A DNA stretch of 7,738 nt. Source: Geobacteraceae bacterium. GTDB taxonomy: Bacteria > Desulfobacterota > Desulfuromonadia > Geobacterales > Geobacteraceae. The notes below the pieces were generated by a model. The model saw only the letters and a list, made by a program, of their open reading frames with translations. It was not told the DNA's origin and ran no database searches. Of this stretch, positions 6,866-7,738 are shown piece by piece. A program made the translations under genes and the position numbers. The stretch covers positions 1 to 7,738 of the forward strand of contig JAAZOO010000412.1 in the NCBI GenBank assembly GCA_012797715.1. Reading direction: 5' to 3'. Each line of letters begins with the position of its first letter. The first letter of the stretch is position 1.

Positions 6866-7030
6866 CTACGCATGGCCGACACAGTCCGGTCTGTTGACGA
6901 TGATGGGAGGCATTTCTTCGTTACGCCAGAAACCGCACACGTAGCAGCTCGTTCCCAGCACATCACCCGTGGAAACCGTGAGATTCCTCCTGTAGACACC
7001 GATACGCGCGCCGCACTTGGGACATTTCAT
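6866..7030 (-). CDS. Small zinc-ribbon protein, 54 aa
   Basis: A 54-aa protein with two CxxC knuckles, CPKC (residues 3-6) and CYVC (29-32), separated by 22 residues. This is the spacing of a small treble-clef or zinc-ribbon fold binding one zinc ion. The C-terminus is MPPIIVNRPDCVGHA. The frame is open further upstream, but ATG 7030 is chosen because AAAGGAG lies 6 bases before it and the CPKC motif begins at residue 3, as in many zinc-ribbon proteins. It precedes the bi-domain oxidoreductase by 36 bp on the same strand, so co-transcription is likely. Function is unknown: it could bind a nucleic acid or a protein partner, and nothing in the sequence decides this. Being short and cysteine-rich, it is easily missed by gene callers. 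Confidence 0.85.
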   Translation of the reverse strand: MKCPKCGARIGVYRRNLTVSTGDVLGTSCYVCGFWRNEEMPPIIVNRPDCVGHA

Positions 7031-7163
7031 GGCCGACTCCTTTCTGGACGAGAGATGCCGAATCTGTGAAATGAAGCATACGGGGAACGAATGACGGATG
7101 TGCGACAGGAATGTAACGATTGTGAAGAAACGAGGGGAGAAGTGGGAATTTCTGCACACCGTA
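7031..7163. other. Intergenic gap upstream of the minus-strand gene run
   Basis: These 133 bases separate the FG-GAP gene stop from the zinc-ribbon start. On the minus strand I see AAAGGAG (7043-7037) as the ribosome binding site of the zinc-ribbon gene. TATGCT (7081-7076) loosely resembles a -10 element, but no good -35 lies at the right distance. No hairpin followed by a T-run was found after the FG-GAP stop. A promoter for the four-gene run would be expected here, but I cannot identify one. Confidence 0.4.
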
Positions 7164-7738
7164 TCACCGGAGATGGGGGTAGAAGCGCACCAGTCCCGCC
7201 GCGCTGCCGGCGACGATGCCCCGGGGAGTGTTCAGCACCTTGGTCACTGCCCTGCCGAGATTGGCGGAGGCAAGGATGTTCCCGGCGCCGTCCAGCAGCA
7301 GCAAGGCGCCGTCTTCACACCCCACCGCCACCCGGCCCGTGTTGCCCCGTGCCGCCAACGCGGATATGCCGCTGTGGAAACGGCGCTGCCACAGGAGATT
7401 TCCCCGCCGGTCGAAGGCGTGCAGCCAGCCCATTTTCGTGCCGGTCAGTACTTCGTTGCGTCCGTCACCGTCCAGATCGGCCACCTCCAGGGCAGTCATG
7501 AAGGAGCCGCCCGCCCTGTCCGGTCCGAAGGCGCGCACCCAGCGGGCCGCGCCGCTCCCCTCGTAGACCCGCAACTCATTCCAGTGGCCGCTCAGGGTAT
7601 ACGCCACCTCATCGCTCCCGTCACCGTCAAGATCGGCAACCTCCAGGGCGGACACGCCACGCTGCAGCCACGCGTGCATCTGGGTGAAACCGGGCGGCAT
7701 CCCGTCATACAGCGAATCGGACACGTTCTGATACCCCG
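7164..7738 (-). CDS. FG-GAP/VCBS repeat beta-propeller protein, N-terminus cut by window edge
   Basis: The minus-strand frame is open from the right edge to a TGA at 7164-7166, leaving about 190 C-terminal residues. The GTG at 7724 is inside the open frame and need not be the start. Two FG-GAP/integrin-alpha type motifs, VADLDGDG followed by (S/R)(D/N)EV, lie exactly 52 residues apart. The DxDxDG loop is a typical calcium-binding site. After them come blades of the PQQ/FG-GAP style (WLHAFDRRGNLLWQRRF; CEDGALLLLDGAGNILASA; GIVAGSAAGLVRFYPHLR), so the fold is a beta-propeller that ends at the C-terminus without an anchor or sorting tail. Such proteins are usually exported; the signal peptide, if present, is outside the window. 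It ends 133 bp before the zinc-ribbon gene, so it may or may not share a transcript with it. Confidence 0.88.
   Translation of the reverse strand, partial: GYQNVSDSLYDGMPPGFTQMHAWLQRGVSALEVADLDGDGSDEVAYTLSGHWNELRVYEGSGAARWVRAFGPDRAGGSFMTALEVADLDGDGRNEVLTGTKMGWLHAFDRRGNLLWQRRFHSGISALAARGNTGRVAVGCEDGALLLLDGAGNILASANLGRAVTKVLNTPRGIVAGSAAGLVRFYPHLR
7462..7649. repeat. Direct repeat pair encoding the two FG-GAP calcium loops
   Basis: Bases 7462-7493 and 7618-7649 match at 30 of 32 positions, with a period of 156 bp (52 codons). Each copy encodes the ALEVADLDGDG loop on the minus strand. The sequence between the copies has diverged, so the near-identity is confined to the motif. This suggests either an internal blade duplication or gene conversion of the loop. 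Confidence 0.8.

Noticed and set aside
5987..7069. 360-aa plus-strand open frame opposite the oxidoreductase and zinc-ribbon genes
   Set aside because: The product is Gly/His/Arg-rich without domains and lies antisense to a gene with clear family motifs. It is a shadow of GC-rich codon use.
7031..7163. Minus-strand sigma-70 promoter built from TTCACA and TATGCT
   Set aside because: The two hexamers are much too far apart to work together, and neither has a suitable partner at 16-18 bases.

Overview
The window comes from a moderately GC-rich, motile Gram-negative bacterium. A Geobacter-type deltaproteobacterium (Geobacterales/Desulfuromonadia) fits best. The grounds are a 40-heptad-type chemoreceptor behind a sigma-28-like promoter, a fused zinc-free MDR/Gfo-Idh oxidoreductase of the kind found in polysaccharide loci, a Skp/OmpH periplasmic chaperone (so an outer membrane is present) and an FG-GAP repeat protein. 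The lineage is an inference from gene style, not from a marker gene. No rRNA, tRNA, CRISPR array, insertion sequence or phage gene was seen.

Layout, left to right. (1) Bases 3-1688, plus strand: the 3' part of a large uncharacterised protein whose visible N-terminus resembles the first strands of a TIM-barrel glycosidase-like fold. (2) Bases 1689-1946: a 258-bp intergenic region with a good sigma-28 (FliA) promoter match at 1835-1861 and an 8-bp inverted repeat at 1861-1902. (3) Bases 1947-3596, plus strand: a complete transmembrane chemoreceptor (549 aa), visibly more AT-rich than its neighbours. (4) Bases 3580-7030, minus strand: a compact four-gene run, read right to left as a 54-aa zinc-ribbon protein, a 731-aa bi-domain oxidoreductase, a Skp/OmpH chaperone and a DUF2062 membrane protein. 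Spacings are 36 bp, 27 bp and a 23-bp overlap, so co-transcription is likely. (5) Bases 7031-7163: a 133-bp gap with no clear promoter or terminator. (6) Bases 7164-7738, minus strand: the C-terminal part of an FG-GAP/beta-propeller protein that runs off the right edge.

How the genes may work together. The chemoreceptor is probably an independent, flagellar-regulon gene that sits tail-to-tail against the minus-strand cluster and overlaps its last gene by 17 bp. The minus-strand cluster reads as envelope or surface-polysaccharide related: the bi-domain oxidoreductase family is usually found with exopolysaccharide or O-antigen genes, Skp/OmpH handles outer-membrane proteins, and DUF2062 proteins are small inner-membrane proteins of unknown function. 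The FG-GAP protein upstream is the kind exported to the surface. This shared theme is an inference.

I did not find an obviously new defence or mobile system. The points most worth a second look are the uncharacterised TIM-barrel-like protein at the left edge, the operon of zinc ribbon, zinc-ligand-less fused oxidoreductase, Skp and DUF2062, and the sigma-28 promoter with its adjoining inverted repeat.
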